Source of the DNA: Watersipora subatra
Taxonomy: Eukaryota > Bryozoa > Gymnolaemata > Cheilostomatida > Watersiporidae
Length of the DNA stretch: 64,000 nucleotides
Assembly: GCF_963576615.1 (NCBI RefSeq)
Contig: NC_088717.1
Coordinates: forward strand, 55,259,526-55,323,525
Direction of reading: 5' to 3'
Positions 11,314 to 22,426 of this stretch are shown piece by piece. The position numbers and the translations under genes are program-made. Below the pieces are notes generated by a model, which searched no databases, was not told the DNA's origin, and saw only the letters and a program-made list of their open reading frames with translations. Positions within the stretch are counted from its first letter, which is position 1. Every line of letters begins with the position of its first letter.

Positions 11314-11798
11314 TGTAATGACAGCCAGACAGGCACTAACACCAAGCATCCCGGCTTGAAGGTGATGAAGTAGTGGCATGTATTATAAGCCAAGCAATAA
11401 TAACCAGCTCGGCTAACAGGATAAAGTCGGCACGACCAGGGCCGCCTCAGCTGTTCAGTACATAGCAGTTGGCTCAGCTATCTTGGCTATATTCGGCTGG
11501 ACTGGCGACATTATTATGTATATACTAGAGCCGAGCCACGCAGGCAAAATTAATCGAGCATAAAGGAGGCAGAGTCCAACAAGAGTAGAAGCATATATAA
11601 GGAGACAGGATGAGCCAAGAAAGCGAGAGATTGCTAGCAGTCTCTTGCATGCTGTTCTTTGTAATGCACACACATTGAATATGTATATTTATGTATATTT
11701 ATGCAGGATATGTATCTATTCTATAGCCTGTGCACTTGGTGTGTTTGTTTGCCTTATCGGTCTTGTGGAAAGCAAAGGTCAGGCAGCGTCTTTTATCA
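11314..11798 (+). repeat. 3' LTR
   Basis: It runs from TGTAATGACAGCC to TTTTATCA and is collinear with the left LTR, with a TATATAAGG box-like motif near 11593. The exact right border is uncertain by a few bases. Confidence 0.8.
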
Positions 11799-11879
11799 TT
11801 GCGTATTCATGCGTATTATAATTGCATTTTCGTTAAATTGGGCTACCGGTGTGTTATAATTTGATATTGTATATACACC

Positions 11880-12260
11880 CAGACATACAAGGACATATTG
11901 GCAAACCAACCAGATATCATGGTGGTGGGCATGGATAACAAAAGGAATACTGTAATAAATAACAGTACCCAATGACTACAACATAGCCTGAAAAGAAAAG
12001 TCGAGAGATATCTTTTATTTAAAGAAGAGATTGAAAAGTGTTGACCAATAAGACTAACTGTAATTTGAGTAGACATTGGGACATTGAGTGCTATAACTTC
12101 TGCACATCAAATGTGGTTTGCCCAAATATTGGCAGCAATCAATGCAAGTCAGTTTAAGTAAAGCGCGCTGGTGGGAATGGCTAAGATCTTAAAACAAAAG
12201 ATGCGGGAGGGGGGCTCAAAGGTATACAATAGATATACAGTAGACAGCAAAAATGAAGAC
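11880..12260 (+). pseudogene. LINE reverse-transcriptase C-terminal fragment
   Basis: One frame reads YKDILANQPDIMVVGMDNKR. The LANxPDIVVVDKxxK segment is typical of the end of a widespread non-LTR retrotransposon polyprotein. The frame breaks quickly and no upstream RT is present. Confidence 0.55.
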
Positions 12261-12919
12261 CAGAGCATAAAAGCCTATGCAGTTTCTATGCGGCTGTCGA
12301 CAAGTTAAGGCAGGTTCACACACAATATCGTTGTATGTCAGTGTTAATTACACAAAACTCCAATCCTGATCTGTGACAACAATGCTGACACAATCACAAT
12401 CCCTTTTGCATTTACATCAGCAAAATATCCACGAAATCGTGTTCTCATTATACAATGCAATTACGAAAACAACAAAATACTAGTTCCGCAGCAACTGTCA
12501 TCAAAGAGAATATGGTTCGAGCATCCGAGACGGCCAATCACCATCGCCAAAGTAAGTTGTACACACTGCGCAGGCTATCATGGATGCTTGGTGAACTATT
12601 GTCCGCATATGCCGCACTGTCATTGAAACTATATCTGCATTGTCTCAATGATGCTTTCGGTTTACGGTGCCCATAATCAATTAGTAATTGACAGGAGGAC
12701 AATGACGAAATACAGTGATATAGTGTGTACCATCTTCACTAACCGAATTTTCCTCGATTGTTGTGACAATGGAACCACACACTGATGCTGAGAAACCTGA
12801 TTGGCGCATTAAACTCTTCCAGGGTGTCCAACACCGACAAGTATATGAGGTTGGTGGCCTCCACCAGACATATTTTGGACTGAATAAAACTAACCTAGCG
12901 GACAATGCAGAGTTGCTTA

Positions 12920-13690
12920 CATGGCAGTGTAGAAGCAAGTGATCTAACTAGGCTACTGCAAACAAACATCTATCATGCTAGAAATGAACGTAAATGCAGA
13001 CTGTGCAAGGAATCACCAGAGATCATCCAACATATCATCAGTGAATGTTCACGGCTAGTCACACATGCATAGACTGAGCAGTATAATCATGGTTCAGAAG
13101 TATTGTACAAAAGTCAATGCGATAAGCGTGGCCTCAATAAACCACAACCCTGATGGAAAACTCCAGAAAGGTCAATCTGAATGACCGTGCTAAGCTCCTC
13201 TGAGACTTCTACATCTGAGATGACAAGCATGTCATGGCAAACCAGCCAGATACTGTAGTGTTAGAAATGGAGAACAAGAGACTACTACACTAGAAATTCC
13301 CCTGTCATACAGCCCACGACCAAAGTGATATTGGAAAAAAGAAAGGGTACTGCTGGTTGAGCAATGCAATCTTAGCAGTCAAATGGCACTGCAGCACAAT
13401 AGGAGATATGCAATGGTAGCTGCAATGGTAACTGTAATGTACTGGGTGTTATTATGTACAACAAACAGCAATAATGAAAGAAAAAGATTATATGTTTATA
13501 TCTCTCCCCTGCAATAGGAGAAATGCAATATTAGAAGTAAAATGGCAAGCTGCTGTGTAATATACACAGTTTGAAAACTGGTTGTGTTGATTGTTGAATG
13601 GTTTTGACAGCGATCTGTAACAGAAAGCAAGCATTAGCATTCACGTGTGTCTGGAAGTTTTTTGCAATCTGGAGCAAAATGAAGAAATGG
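12920..13690 (+). mobile_element. LINE 3' end (RT C-terminus and 3'UTR)
   Basis: A broken frame gives NERKCRLCKESPEIIQHIIS and then ECSRL, followed by TEQYNHGSEVLYKSQCDKRG and MANQPDTV. This is the C-terminal Cys-His motif and end of a LINE polyprotein with several stops. The following 3'UTR-like sequence (about 13290-13690) recurs inverted at 45420-46230. The 5' part of the element is missing, as is usual for truncated LINE insertions. Confidence 0.65.
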
Positions 13691-14235
13691 GTCTGATTAC
13701 AGAAACCATGGTTAAAGGTTGACTTGCAACAAAATTCACATTACAGTTATTTGGTATCAAAAGATTCACCATGTCTTACTCTGTTGTGGTGTAGGTGCCA
13801 CATATGTGGAAATGTGATTACAAGCTCTTAAAAGCTCAATAACGAAAAGCCGCCGTAAATTGGAATCAATTTATTTCTCTGACGTTGTCATTACATTTGG
13901 CTATTGTTTTGTCACGTGATGTTCTCAACTGAATTGAAAGGCCAATAAAAGGCTCATTGTAAAATTTCTCGTAGCACTAGTTTATGACAAACACTTCGGG
14001 TTTTACTGAAGACCTCGTATCAAATATAGATGCTCGCTACTTTACAGTTTTGTTTCGACTTGGTCTAATCGTCTAGCCGTAATCTGATCATGTGACCCAA
14101 TACTTTGCAAATAATTTCTGCAGCAATTTTTGATTATCCCAAGTGACCAACAGGCTCATCATGATTATCAGACAATGATATGTATTCCTTCGAGTTAAGG
14201 TTAAAAAATTAAACGAATTTTTTCAGTAAGTTATA

Positions 14236-15463
14236 CCCTAGGACACTTATGTATTCGCCTCATCTAACTTTCGCGTTTTCGCGGAGTCATCCTCTCGCGA
14301 AAATTTCATGTGCGAAACTAAACTATCATAACAAACGAGCGAAAAAGCGAAATTAAATAGCTTTGTTCATTGATAGTCAGGCCTGTATTCACTGGTTGCA
14401 AGTTGGGGTGGCTAATGTTAGGCGACTAGTTATGACCACCTATGGTGTGGAGGGGGGGGGGGCGGTGTAAGCCCCCAACAGGTTTCTCTCATGTAGGGCC
14501 TTAGCCGGGCCTCTCGTGTGAAGTTTTAAAAATTTTTATCGGAAAGTATCATCATTTTTCTATTTTTTGAGATTTGTTTTGTTTTAGGTGATGTGACTGA
14601 CGAGATGTTTTTAAATTAAAGTAGGCAAAACTTGACCGCAGTTAAAACGCTCAGAAAAAATACATCTTTTTCTTTTGAGCGTTTTAACAAAGATCAATTT
14701 TGCGGATTTTATTTCAAGTTCATTTGAAGGTTTTTACGCTTTCGATGGGACATGGCCAAGCGGGTGTTTGGTAAAACTTGATCTTTTGCAAACCTTTATA
14801 AAAGTCGTTAACAAGAATATTTTGCCTCTGATGATGATAATGACGCCTAAGAACTACTAAAAGTTGATGTTTGTCTCTATGGCTTGGAATGAAGTGATAT
14901 TCTACAGCACAAGCATACAGCATCTACATAAAAATCGTGTCCATGGCCGTTGGGCAAATAACCTTTCAAATAAATGATGTTGAGGTCGAGTTATCTGAAG
15001 CAATTTATCATTGCGTTGGAACTGACCAAACAAATCTGTTCGAGTTAACCTTGTGTTTAAGATGAAACGTTACATTTTATCCGAGGGCGAGTTATCCGAG
15101 TTGGACTGTACTTAGCCGTAAAACATTTCCAAAAAGTTGGGGCGGCTCAGCGGGCCAGCCGCCCCAGAGAATACGGGCCTGTTGATAGTCCAAGAAACAA
15201 ATGGCAGCAAGCGATCAAATTGCATTATCGACCTTGCCCACACCATTCTACCTGCGGTTCACAATTACAAACTAGTTGCAAATTGAAATTTTTTTTATCG
15301 GTGAACTGAATCTGAGGAATCTAATTATGTTTGTTCCACTGCATTTATTTTCACATCACTATATTTTTGCACTCATTAGAGCTGCGAAATTAAGTTGCTG
15401 CGAAATTTTACTCTGTGAGCTACTCACAAAACTAAATACTAGCGAAATATAAGTGTCCTAGGG
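14236..15463. mobile_element. TA-flanked TIR element nested in the TTAA element
   Basis: The ends CCCTAGGACACTTATGTATTCG-like and CGAAATATAAGTGTCCTAGGG are inverted repeats next to TA on both sides (14234-14235, 15464-15465). The repeat-family copy at 26.5-27.4 kb lacks this insert at the matching point, which gives an empty-site comparison. The TA duplication fits a Tc1/mariner-like mechanism. No transposase was seen. Confidence 0.85.
14378..15181. mobile_element. hAT-type MITE nested third-deep
   Basis: It starts CAGGCCTGTATTC and ends GAATACGGGCCTG, with the perfect 8-bp duplication TTGATAGT at 14370-14377 and 15182-15189. Eight-base duplications and CAGG-type ends indicate hAT. Most of its body (about 14505-15108) is related to the pogo-like MITE at 3340-3982, including that element's right TIR, so a fourth element has been captured or inserted. 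Confidence 0.88.
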
Positions 15464-15826
15464 TAAGATATCAGTGCTTAAAGTGACAGCATTACAATGA
15501 CAATAAAATAGACACTAAGAACAATAGACATGGTTTTATTGAATGCGTGAAGTATATTTGTGAAAATATTTCGACGAATGAGGTTGCATGAAAGTGTAAA
15601 CAGAAGTCATCTTGTCGATACAACTACGCCCCATTTGAGTCGTTTTGGAAAGAAATTCTAATCTACGGCGGTTTTGTGATGGCCACGATTAACTGTTCGT
15701 TTTTGAGCTTTTAAGAGCTTGTAATCACATTTCCACCTATTTTGCACCTACAACACAACAGAGTAAGACATAGTGAATCTTTTGATACCAAATAACTGTA
15801 ATGTGAATTTTGTTGCAAGTCAACCT

Positions 15827-16593
15827 TTAAGTTGGGTGTGTTAGATTTAGAGTTATCTACACTAGCAGAAGGAGAAATTTCTCAGTTATTTTGCAAAAAA
15901 AATTTGCTTCCAACTAAATTACGGCATATTTTATGGTCAATAAACTGAATGCATGTTTACCATTAGTGCAGAAACATAGTTCTGAGAAAACTGGTGTTAA
16001 AGTTTGAGAAACGAAAACCAATGCACAATTTTGTTTCCATTTCAAAATGTCATAGCAACCAATATCAAGAAGTTGTGATATTTATTTAATTTTCTGTATT
16101 TATATCCATAGAGTTATGCTGAATTTAAAAATCTAAATAGGTTTTAGTTGGTTGTCATAGAAATAGCTGTATATCTATAAGAAAATGTAGGCCTATAACT
16201 TAATTTTGCAGATGTTAAAAATGGTTTGGCAGTACCGCGATATTGGACACAGCCGCAGTATCATCAACAAAATCTTTAGAAAAATAATAACGGTAACATA
16301 TTGCACACTATCGGTCACTATATACTTCTATCTTGTAAATTCGAATGATTATTCTTATAATTAAATCTTACAATAATCTTATAAAATCGAATAATTATTC
16401 TTATATTTAAATATTGTAATAATTTTATAAGAATTGTTAAAAAAATGTCATCGTCATTTCTTTCACTTTTACTGCTTTGGACATCAGTTGGAATACCAAA
16501 GTACTCATTATAAGTGTACCGAATGTCAGAGTTATCTTTAAAATTGGCAAAAAAGAAATGATGACTTTTCAGTACTTCTTCGTTAATTACAGA
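15827..16593. other. Intergenic, no gene seen
   Basis: AT-rich sequence after the transposon nest. No frame is supported. Confidence 0.45.
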
Positions 16594-17043
16594 AACCTTC
16601 GGCAATTGGACAATGCCATATACTGGTGAAACGTGCATATTTTTCTTGTGAAATGCGCACGGCTTAATGGTTCTACTATCTGTCGCACGGCTTTATCGGC
16701 GTTTTGCTTGCTGGTCTTAATTTTGATTAAAAAAGGCTTGTCAGGTTTTAATGGCGATTTTAGGCCAAATTATTCTTTCTAGTTATGTATAATCCGATCA
16801 AATGGGTAAGTTTTAGAATATTGTCGACACTTTTCAAAGACTTGGTAACATATTTAAATGCGTTTATATGTGTTTTGCATCATTATTATACTTAAACGAC
16901 TTCACAGAAAAATGGTTAAATTTTTTGAATGGATTTCAGTACAAGGGTTTGGGTGTGGCCGAGGATGGATAATTTTCGGGAGTTGTGTGCATATATGCAT
17001 TTATCATAAAGCTCCCAAACACTCGTTTCACTCGTGTTTGGTC
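16594..17043. repeat. Dispersed ~450-bp repeat, copy 1
   Basis: Its reverse complement matches 44815-45270, including the edge GTTTGGTCGTGG, the TTCACAGAAAAATGGTTAAA block and the CGGCAATTGGACAATG edge. Short hairpins near the GTTTGGTCGTGG edge (CCAAACACTCGTTTCACTCG) suggest a small nonautonomous element. The class is unknown. Confidence 0.7.
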
Positions 17044-17280
17044 GTGGAAATACATAGATATAGCAATGCTCATTGACTATGACATTGCCAGCAGGGAAAT
17101 AGGCAAGTGGAAAAATAACTCCCACTCGGAGAGGAGATTGAAAAATGCTGCCATGTAAGAACAACCTTAATTCCAATAGTCATTAGAGCATTAAGTGCTA
17201 TAACATTTGCTCACCAAATTTAGCTTGTCCAAATACTGACGACAATCAACACAAGTCAGCAGCAAAAAAAACCTATTGTG
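17044..17280 (+). pseudogene. LINE C-terminal scrap
   Basis: Directly after the dispersed repeat one frame reads YIDIAMLIDYDIASREIGKW, like the IDIAVPxDxNI segment of LINE polyproteins. The bases after it resemble 12085-12160. Confidence 0.4.
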
Positions 17281-17339
17281 AACGACAAAAATCTTGAGGG
17301 GAGTTTGAGTAGGCATTACCAGCCACTTGAGTTAACTGG

Positions 17340-17480
17340 GTTGCAGAAACAATTTTTTATATAGCATATAATTGTACACTATGTATACACTATATATGCA
17401 TTATATATATACGCTGTAAATATACACTATTTATATCGACTGTATATATAAATGCACACTATATATACTTGTATATACAC
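17340..17480. repeat. Degenerate TATACACTA-rich repeat
   Basis: Irregular repeats of TATATACACTAT and similar motifs, simple-sequence in nature. Confidence 0.6.
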
Positions 17481-17631
17481 TAAATGCTATATAGCCACAA
17501 ACAGGTAATAAGGCAGAGTTGTTTTATAGAGACTGAGAATAGAGATCAAGGATGCTAACACGATCCAAGTTCGAGGTGAGGATCCTAAAGCTAAGACATG
17601 CTGCGTCTGTGCCCCTTCATTTGAATAGTGA

Positions 17632-17935
17632 TTGTAGAGATGGAGGTTGTAGAGATGGAGGTTGTAGAGATGGAGGTTGTAGAGATGGAGGTTGTAGAGA
17701 TGGAGGTTGTAGAGATGGAGGTTGTAGAGATGGAGGTTGTAGAGATGGAGGTTGTAGAGATGGAGGTTGTAGAGATGGAGGTTGTAGAGATGGAGGTTGT
17801 AGAGATGGAGGTTGTAGAGATGGAGGTTGTAGAGATGGAGGTTGTAGAGATGGAGGTTGTAGAGATGGAGGTTGTAGAGATGGAGGTTGTAGAGATGGAG
17901 GTTGTAGAGATGGAGGTTGTAGAGATGGAGGTTGA
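17632..17935. repeat. 15-bp minisatellite, about 20 near-perfect copies
   Basis: The unit TGGAGGTTGTAGAGA repeats without visible variation from 17641 to 17934. Because 15 is a multiple of 3 and the unit lacks stops in several frames, frames of 116-215 codons appear on both strands (NLHLY, SISTT, CRDGG and VEMEV repeats). I treat these as artefacts. Confidence 0.95.
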
Positions 17936-18619
17936 GGACATAATTGTTGAAGAGTTTTGCTTTCATTCTGTTTGTAGTGGTGGTGCTCATGAATGGCAAG
18001 ATGTTTCTAAGCTTTATTGAGACGGAACAACTCCTTGTTGCAACATTGAATGAAGTTGAATAGATGTCAAAAAACTTAAAGATTTGCACGGTAGGTAAAA
18101 AAATGGACAACAATAAAAAAGGAGGATTCAGCATGTGACAAAAAAACTCTCAATTACTTTTATGTTGTCTTTATTTAAAGAAATTGTGGTTTTAGCCGAA
18201 CGGAATTTGATTGGTCGCAGTATATTATTCGTATTCAGATTCGTATTCATAGCAAGACTTCTGTTGGAGCCGATGAATTTTTAACTAAACACTTCAAAGG
18301 ATGGCCTTGAACTTTCATAGTTCTAAAACCACTACTGTGACTGCGATCAACAGATTTTAGCTCAAGACCAGTTGGTAAAACCATTCCATAGACACAAGTC
18401 TGTTGAAGCATCTGGAGGCCAAACCATAGGAAACAATAAATTTCAGAAACAAATGTATGACAAAAGAAGCTAACTCCAATATAACAATCATAATATTTGC
18501 AGTCATCAAGAGTAAATCAGGGCGTTCATAGTTACACCATTAATACATCTTTTATGCATTGGAGCATACTCATTACATGTCATATCAATGAGCTTTTCTG
18601 GTGAAGTTCATGCATACAT

Positions 18620-21342
18620 CAAGGGTGGGCAAAGTTTTTTCTCAAAGAGCCAAATTTCAAAGTTGCAAGATTTTTGGAAGCCGCATAACGTGTGTATTAC
18701 AGTATAACATTTCATACTGATATTACAAGCTTGGTAGTTGTATTGTAATTAAATTTATTTATTAGAATACTTTTACAATAGCATTGAATAATGTTGAAGT
18801 GAGCCTAAAGAGCTTTGTATAACTTAAAGTTTAGTGAGATTTATAGAATTGTTTATGGCTGCTCATTATCTTTTGGTAATCTGGCTCTCTACTGCAGCAT
18901 GCTATTCTTAGGAGCTGACACAAGTGATCTTGAGTCAATGTGGATCTCAACTTGCTCTCGATATTACTCATGTATAAAAATGTTGATTCACATATATATG
19001 TAGCAGCAAACACAGTGTACAACCATTTTCCTAGTTGAGCAAGCTGTAGATATTCAGACTTTGTTGAAGCTTTCAAGTAGAAGACCTCCTCAACTTTATT
19101 TATATCTGTACCTTTGAGGTTACACAACTCCAATTGCAGAGATGAGGCATTAACACTTTTCAATGGCGACTGAGTAACCCACTTTCCATTAGGCTTTGCC
19201 TTCTGAGGTGCTTTTATGAGTTGTATGATGTGTTTCAAAGAGTGAAACTGACTAAATCGATTGTTAAACTTTTGTTGAATCTTTTTTATAAAGTGAGTGT
19301 AATCAGCTGTACAAGAGGCCATTTGTTCATCCTCATCTAAAAATGCTTTTAGAGTAGAAAAGTGAAGCATATCACCTTACACATCCACTAGAAACAATTC
19401 CAACTTATGGGAGAAGGCTCGAACAACTAGTAGTGTATCAATGATAGTCTTGTTCTTCCCTTGAAGCTTGAGGTTCAGATTATTCAAATGGCCACAGATG
19501 TCAACAAGGAAGTCGAGGTCACTCATATCTTTAAAAGAGCTCATCATTACTTGAAACTGTTTTGCAATCAGGCTTGTGCATGTATTTAAAAATGAGGTTA
19601 GCTCCTGACGAATACTTCACAACCTTGACAGAACATTTCCCTTACTTATCCATCTAATGTTATTTTATGTTAGCAAATCTTCACTAGTGGCATCGTTTTT
19701 TTTAGAAGCTTCCTTAAGTTTCTGCGTCTGAGAGCTGATCGACTTCTGAGGAAATTGATCATCTTCATAGCCTTACATATTAGTTGTTGAAAGTGATCAT
19801 TTAGTTTTTCGCATAAAACAGTTTGGTGGATGACGCATTGGAATGCTCGCATTGATGGCATATCCTTCTTCAATCTAGCTATGACACCTTGCTCTCTTCC
19901 AACCATGGTTGGAGCGCTATCTGTTGTTACAGATATGCATTTGTGAAGAGTTATCTTCATATTATCAAGTCCTTTAAAGAAGGCATCATAGACGACCTGG
20001 CCATTGGTTTCTTCTTCTAATTCAACCAAATTAAGAAGCCCCCTCCTTTCTTTCTTTACCATCAAAGAGTATGTAACACAGGGTATAGGGCTAAAGAAGT
20101 ATACTATGCTTTATAAAGAAACATGCTGATGCTTTATAAAGAAGCATGTAGCATAAATGTGTGGGTTAGTATTTTGGAAACAAATATCACAAAACAGGTG
20201 CATCTATTTCTACTTGGAGTTATGTTCTCTCTTTACTGTCTTTTAAAATGCACTTGTATGATTTCAGCTTGCAACTGCATGGTAAAATGACATTACTATT
20301 TGTTAGTGTACACACAGTAGCCTACATACCTTACAGAAACTGCTAATTGAACTAAACCCATTATATCAGTGGATTTATCAATAACGATTGGAAAGTAATC
20401 TGCCTGGTCTATATGGTTTAGCAAAGTCATACTGAGATAATCATAAATACTTTTAATTCTACCAGTAGCAGTTTTCTTAGAAAGTGGTATTGCCTTGACT
20501 TTACTAATCACATCACACTTATCTGGAAAAAAGTAATTCCATAACCTCAACCATGCATTCTTTACAATCTCAGCATTAGAATAGGGAAGCATTGCTTTTG
20601 CTAGAATCTTTGACACTCGTAGAGGAGCTTCTGTAGCGCGTTTATCAGTAGCTGTGAAAGAAACTAGCGTATGTTCTGAAGAAGTTAGCAATTTCTGAAG
20701 TTTATCTAGCTTTTGATGTCTAGCTAAAGATTCCAGTGAAAATGTTGCAGTAAACCCTATGTGCTTGATGTTCGTCTTCTTGTTAGCAGAGACTGTTTCC
20801 TGGCACAATAGACATTGTGGTTTGCCATGCCTAAAAATGAACGCATATTCCAGGGTTCACTCATTTTGGAATTATTTTGTAGATTCGTTTTTATTTCGTT
20901 TACTTTGTGAAGTTCCTATTGTACCTCTGAAAATGGTTCGTTTTGTTAAAGATGTCATTGTTACTCCCACTTCATTAATTGGCTTAATTGCAAATGACAT
21001 GTTCAACTAAAAGACAGCATCTTATATAAGCCAGTATTATGAAATCATGATAAACATTTCTAGAGCATTCTAATTTTGTCCTCATTAGGTCAGCAACAGA
21101 CGTTATTACATCGGAAAAGCTACACGTGCATGATGCCATGAACTATGACTCATGATGCATGTGTAGGATATATATAATGCAGTAATAGTGCAGATTTAAA
21201 TAAGCCTAATATGTCACAATGCATGTCGTTTTGCACAGTATATTATAAGGATATTTTTATAAACGTCAAACAAATTTGAATTTTCACAGCGTTGAAGGAG
21301 CCGCAACAAAATTTGCAAAGAGCCGCACTTTGCCCAGCCCTG
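18620..21342 (-). mobile_element. hAT DNA transposon with 8-bp target duplication
   Basis: The 5' end CAAGGGTGGGCAAAG and 3' end CTTTGCCCAGCCCTG (CAGGGCTGGGCAAAG on the other strand) are inverted repeats. GCATACAT is present exactly on both sides (18612-18619, 21343-21350). The 2.7-kb body encodes a broken hAT transposase on the - strand. The right end also shows the AGAGCCGCACTTTGCCCAGC motif common at ends of GTF2IRD2/ZBED-related hAT elements. Confidence 0.93.
18831..20880 (-). pseudogene. hAT transposase (GTF2IRD2/ZBED5-like), interrupted
   Basis: Three - strand pieces follow protein order. 20808-20296, and bases just upstream, contain a BED-like Cys pair (KPQCLLCQETVSANKK), then LARHQK and the first catalytic block (PIVIDKSTDIMGLVQLAVSV). 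20065-19670 contains CISVTTDSAPTMVGREQGVI and FQCVIHQTVLCEKLN, the block with the conserved CIH motif. 19370-18831 contains the C-terminal dimerisation region (TYICESTFLYMSN, SKLRSTLTQDHLCQLLRIA). Stops lie between the pieces and the segment around 19370-19670 is shattered, so the protein is not made in full. A small intron between pieces 1 and 2 (GTAAGG at about 20326) is possible. Confidence 0.85.
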
Positions 21343-21350
21343 GCATACAT

Positions 21351-22393
21351 GTTTTAGGCTTAATACAACATCTCTAGTGTCGCTAACAAATTAAATATTT
21401 GATAAAAGACCTAAATGAACTATTTGTTACACTTTGAAACACAAGCAAAGACATTTATTGCAGCACACATTAGTTTTATCATACTGAAGACAGGTGTGTC
21501 TTGCTTGCTTTATGCAACCAAACAAGAGTTGTACGCTCATGCTGTTTGATGGGCAGGCAACTTTCAAGATAAGTTTTTTGACCCTAATTAGTTACTACAA
21601 TTGAACAACAAAGAGTATTGTCAATAAATTAACATTTTGATTCTGAGACTAATTTTTATAATAGTAAATTATATTATAGTATTATATACAGCTAGCTCTA
21701 TAAAAGCAATATATAAATTCAAGTTAAAGCCCATACTTACAACTAAAGCGATACTATTGAGTTTTGAACAAGGCTAAGCGCCCGCAAGTTTACCTCTCCT
21801 GAGCTTCTAGGTTCTTAACAGATTTCATGTTACACAATTAACAGGGAGTTATCTGCTCATCACCAGATTGTGTGATTTGTCGCGGACAACAGATGACATT
21901 TCCCACAGACGCTGAAGAGAGCCTAGCAGGTCACTAATTGTTGAAATATGTACTGTTTATAATTAGCTTATGTCACATGACCTTACCAATAACTGTCCTA
22001 TATACTGACACTTGGTTTAACGTAATAAGTGTGCTTTAGTTCTGTAATTACTTTTTGTATTGACATTATGTCCTACTTTCTGTTGTCATATTTTCAATTT
22101 GTAGTTCAAATACACCTTAACATATTGCTAGACTTACTGAACTGCTCAAGACTGTTGTAACAATTAATTACTGAAGCTCAACACTAAAATCATGACCGAT
22201 TATATTTACAATGTTTGAACTACGCTAGCTACGAACAAAGCTACGCGCAGTGTTAATAGTGTTAATATAGAATTGAGCTTTGATAAGACTTTTAAGCCTT
22301 AAAAATATGGTCATAAACTAAAATATTTATGATCAGTATAATCCTGGAGTTAGATCTTTGTATTCTTGTTGGTGATACCATCAGACATCCAAA
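21351..22393. other. Intergenic between hAT element and ALDH2 3' end
   Basis: AT-rich, no coding frame supported. The final bases hold the ALDH2 3'UTR, similar to that of the + copy. Confidence 0.5.
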
Positions 22394-22426
22394 TTAGGAG
22401 TTCTTTCCAGGGGTGTTGACAATAAC
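22394..22426 (-). CDS. ALDH2: ALDH2 exon 11 (terminal)
   Basis: Acceptor TTTTTTGCAG; encodes VIVNTPGKNS and TAA. The following bases resemble the 3'UTR start of the + copy. Confidence 0.9.
   Translation of the reverse strand, partial: VIVNTPGKNS

Larger units (their letters stand above)
8471..11798 (+). mobile_element. Degenerate gypsy-type LTR retrotransposon, pol mostly deleted
   Basis: Two LTRs of about 485 bp (8471-8954, 11314-11798) begin TGTAGTGG and TGTAATGA and flank a 2.36-kb interior. A primer-binding-like site follows the left LTR and a purine tract precedes the right one. The interior keeps gag remnants, a zinc knuckle and a retropepsin core (LIDTGCSTNLLS), all broken by stops. 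Reverse transcriptase, RNase H and integrase are not recognisable in the 0.8 kb after the protease, so the element cannot be autonomous. The LTRs have diverged by many substitutions and small indels, so the insertion is old. I could not identify a target duplication. Confidence 0.85.
13716..15826. mobile_element. TTAA-flanked long-TIR transposon, copy 1 (outer member of a nest)
   Basis: The ends AGGTTGACTTGCAAC and GTTGCAAGTCAACCT are inverted repeats that continue with few mismatches for about 125 bp, to TACAAGCTCTTAAAAGCTCA. TTAA flanks both sides (13712-13715, 15827-15830). TTAA targeting points to a piggyBac- or Kolobok-type family. No transposase remains. Its middle is split by the element at 14236-15463, and the intact relative at 26483-27389 shows the unsplit order. 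Confidence 0.85.

Noticed and set aside
17487-18134. 215-codon - strand frame (NLHLY repeats)
   Set aside because: It is the 15-bp minisatellite read through; equally long frames exist in other registers and strands.
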